From NCBI GenBank assembly GCA_016716835.1, contig JADJUW010000001.1:2818001-2882000 (forward strand): DNA of 64,000 bases, given 5' to 3'. Source of the stretch: Myxococcales bacterium (GTDB taxonomy: Bacteria; Myxococcota_A; Polyangia; Haliangiales; Haliangiaceae). Under the pieces are notes generated by a model, which worked only from the letters and a program-made list of their open reading frames with translations, did not search any database and was not told where the DNA came from. The position numbers were made by a program, and so were the translations under genes. Every line of letters starts with the position of its first letter. The first letter of the stretch is position 1. This document shows positions 62,858-64,000 of this stretch, piece after piece.

Positions 62858-62988
62858 CAACACGGGCGTGCCCGAAGCGTAGCACGCTCCTAGTCGCGGG
62901 CGCAGCGGAGGGCGGCACCGGGACGCTAAAACGTTAAAAGCGCCGAGGCGGCGTTGACGAGACCGCGCGCCTCCGACACGTTGCGAGG

Positions 62989-64000
62989 GTGAGCGAACGC
63001 GATAAGCGCCCGACGGAAACCTCGAACACCGCGGAGCCTGCCACCAGCGTGCGCGTGCTTGGTCGTATTTGGGCCTTGGTGGCACCACACCGCTGGCGGT
63101 TTGTCTTGGCGTTTAGCACCCTCGTGGTGGCCTCGGGCGTCTCGCTGATTTATCCGCTGGCGGCCAAGTACGCCATCGATATTGGCATGTCGAGCGGGTC
63201 GGCGGCCAAGCTCGATCAAATTGTGTTTGGCCTCATGGCGATCTTCGTGCTGCATGCGGCGTTGGTATGGCTGCGCCATTACAGCATGAGCTGGCTCGGT
63301 GATCGCGTCGTCGCGGATTTGCGCATCTCGGTCTACGATCGGCTGCTCACCTTGCCGTTGGCGTGGTTTCACGAACGCCGCACCGGCGAGCTCGTCGGCC
63401 GCCTTTCCTCAGACGCCACCGTCATCGAAGGCGTGGTGGGCAGCGAGCTTAGCCTGGCGCTGCGCAATGCGATCCAGCTCACCGGCGGTCTCATTTTTTT
63501 GCTCGCCATCAACTGGCAGCTCACGCTAATCATGCTCGCCATCGTGCCGCCGATTTCGATCGGCGCGGTATGGTTTGGCAGCCGCATTCAGCGCATCTCG
63601 CGCGAGGTGCACGACGAGCTGGCCGCGGTGTCGGGCCAAGCGCAGGAGGTGCTCGGCGCGATGCAGACGGTGCAGGCCTTTGGCCGCGAAGACGCCGAAA
63701 CACGCGCTATGGCGCTGGCGTCGGCCGCGTTTTTCCAAGCAGATCGAGTTGGTAAAGAAGCGCTCATGGTTCTTCGCCACCACCATGATGGCGGGCTACA
63801 TCGCGATCACGGGGATGATCTGGATGGGCGGCCGCGCGCTGATTAGCGGCGAGATGACCGCGGGCGATTTGACCTCGTTTTTTCTTTACACGTTCATGGT
63901 CGCGGGCGGTTTTGCCGAGCTCGCGGGGCTGTGGGGCTCGCTTAAGCGCGCGGCGGGCGCGGCGCAGCGATTGTTTGAAATCGTCGATACCTCGCCCGAG
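62989..64000 (+). CDS. Exporter-type ABC transporter (MsbA-like), frameshifted and cut by the window end
   Basis: The first ~245 residues, read from GTG, form an ABC exporter membrane domain (VLGRIWALVAPHRWRFVLAF, SWLGDRVVADLRISVYDRLL, FHERRTGELVGRLSSDATVI, GAMQTVQAFGRED). At TTTTT (63730-63734) the frame moves +1. Continuing one base later gives FSKQIELVKKRSWFF, GYIAITGMIWMGGRAL, LTSFFLYTFMVAGGFAELAG and RLFEIVDTSPE, which is the normal continuation. Removal of one T restores it. The nucleotide-binding domain lies beyond the window. Likely substrates are lipids or lipid A-like molecules. Confidence 0.85.

Overview
The window is high-GC chromosomal DNA from what looks like a deltaproteobacterium-type bacterium, most likely Myxococcota (Kofleriaceae/Haliangium-like). 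This rests on gene content: many secreted lipoproteins with cysteine-bearing Ig-like repeats, a MYXO-CTERM-like tail, a Lys/Ala-rich histone H1-like protein, a zinc-ribbon plus Tudor-like protein, and a GAF-GGDEF sensor. Roughly 50 protein genes are present. I see no rRNA, tRNA, CRISPR array, transposase or prophage.

Layout. 1-669: AT-richer non-coding DNA with a small DnaA-box cluster. 670-3332: BtuF/BtuD/FecCD-type metal-chelate importer operon. 3306-13588: Ig-like secreted protein, Crp/Fnr regulator, exported Ala-rich protein, P-type cation ATPase, outer-membrane protein, H1-like protein, SelO, CAP-domain protein, universal stress protein, macro-domain protein. 13833-25285: glutamine synthetase, lipoproteins, MBL hydrolase, secreted proteins, polyphosphate kinase, type II NADH dehydrogenase. 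25418-33937: DUF423 protein; a three-gene minus-strand operon (membrane spermidine-synthase-like protein, Tat-exported flavin amine oxidase, polytopic membrane protein); lysA and argH; a Gre-type factor. 33956-41446: lipoproteins, an isovaleryl-CoA-dehydrogenase-like enzyme, GGDEF protein with FtsB, and a large esterase-like lipoprotein whose hydrolase motifs are in permuted order. 41460-49065: an envelope glycolipid/polysaccharide locus (sugar- or inositol-phosphate nucleotidyltransferase, two CDP-alcohol phosphotransferases, DegT aminotransferase, flippase, nucleotide-sugar dehydrogenase). 49102-52302: lipoproteins and a near-identical pair of outer-membrane proteins. 52441-64000: degenerate M28 peptidase, epimerase, aroE, xseA, D-aminoacylase, truncated VWA lipoprotein, CCA-enzyme-like HD protein lacking its catalytic head, an outer-membrane protein, and the start of an exporter ABC gene.

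The most interesting signals are not genes. Two families of perfectly symmetric palindromic repeats occur twice each: family A is exactly 160 bp (17191-17350, 31805-31964) and family B exactly 142 bp (36088-36229, 59840-59981). Family A arms differ between copies by compensatory base-pair changes, so the hairpin has been maintained. Three of the four copies lie directly at gene 3' ends. At argH the stop codon lies inside the element; at the GGDEF and VWA genes the TAG stop straddles the element boundary. One copy sits between argH and lysA. A second genome-style signal is a TATAAT-like hexamer 5-8 nt before the start codon of at least twelve genes, suggesting widespread leaderless transcription. 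Two genes (47778-49065 and 62989-end) carry a +1 frameshift at a five-base homopolymer, most simply read as sequence-consensus errors.
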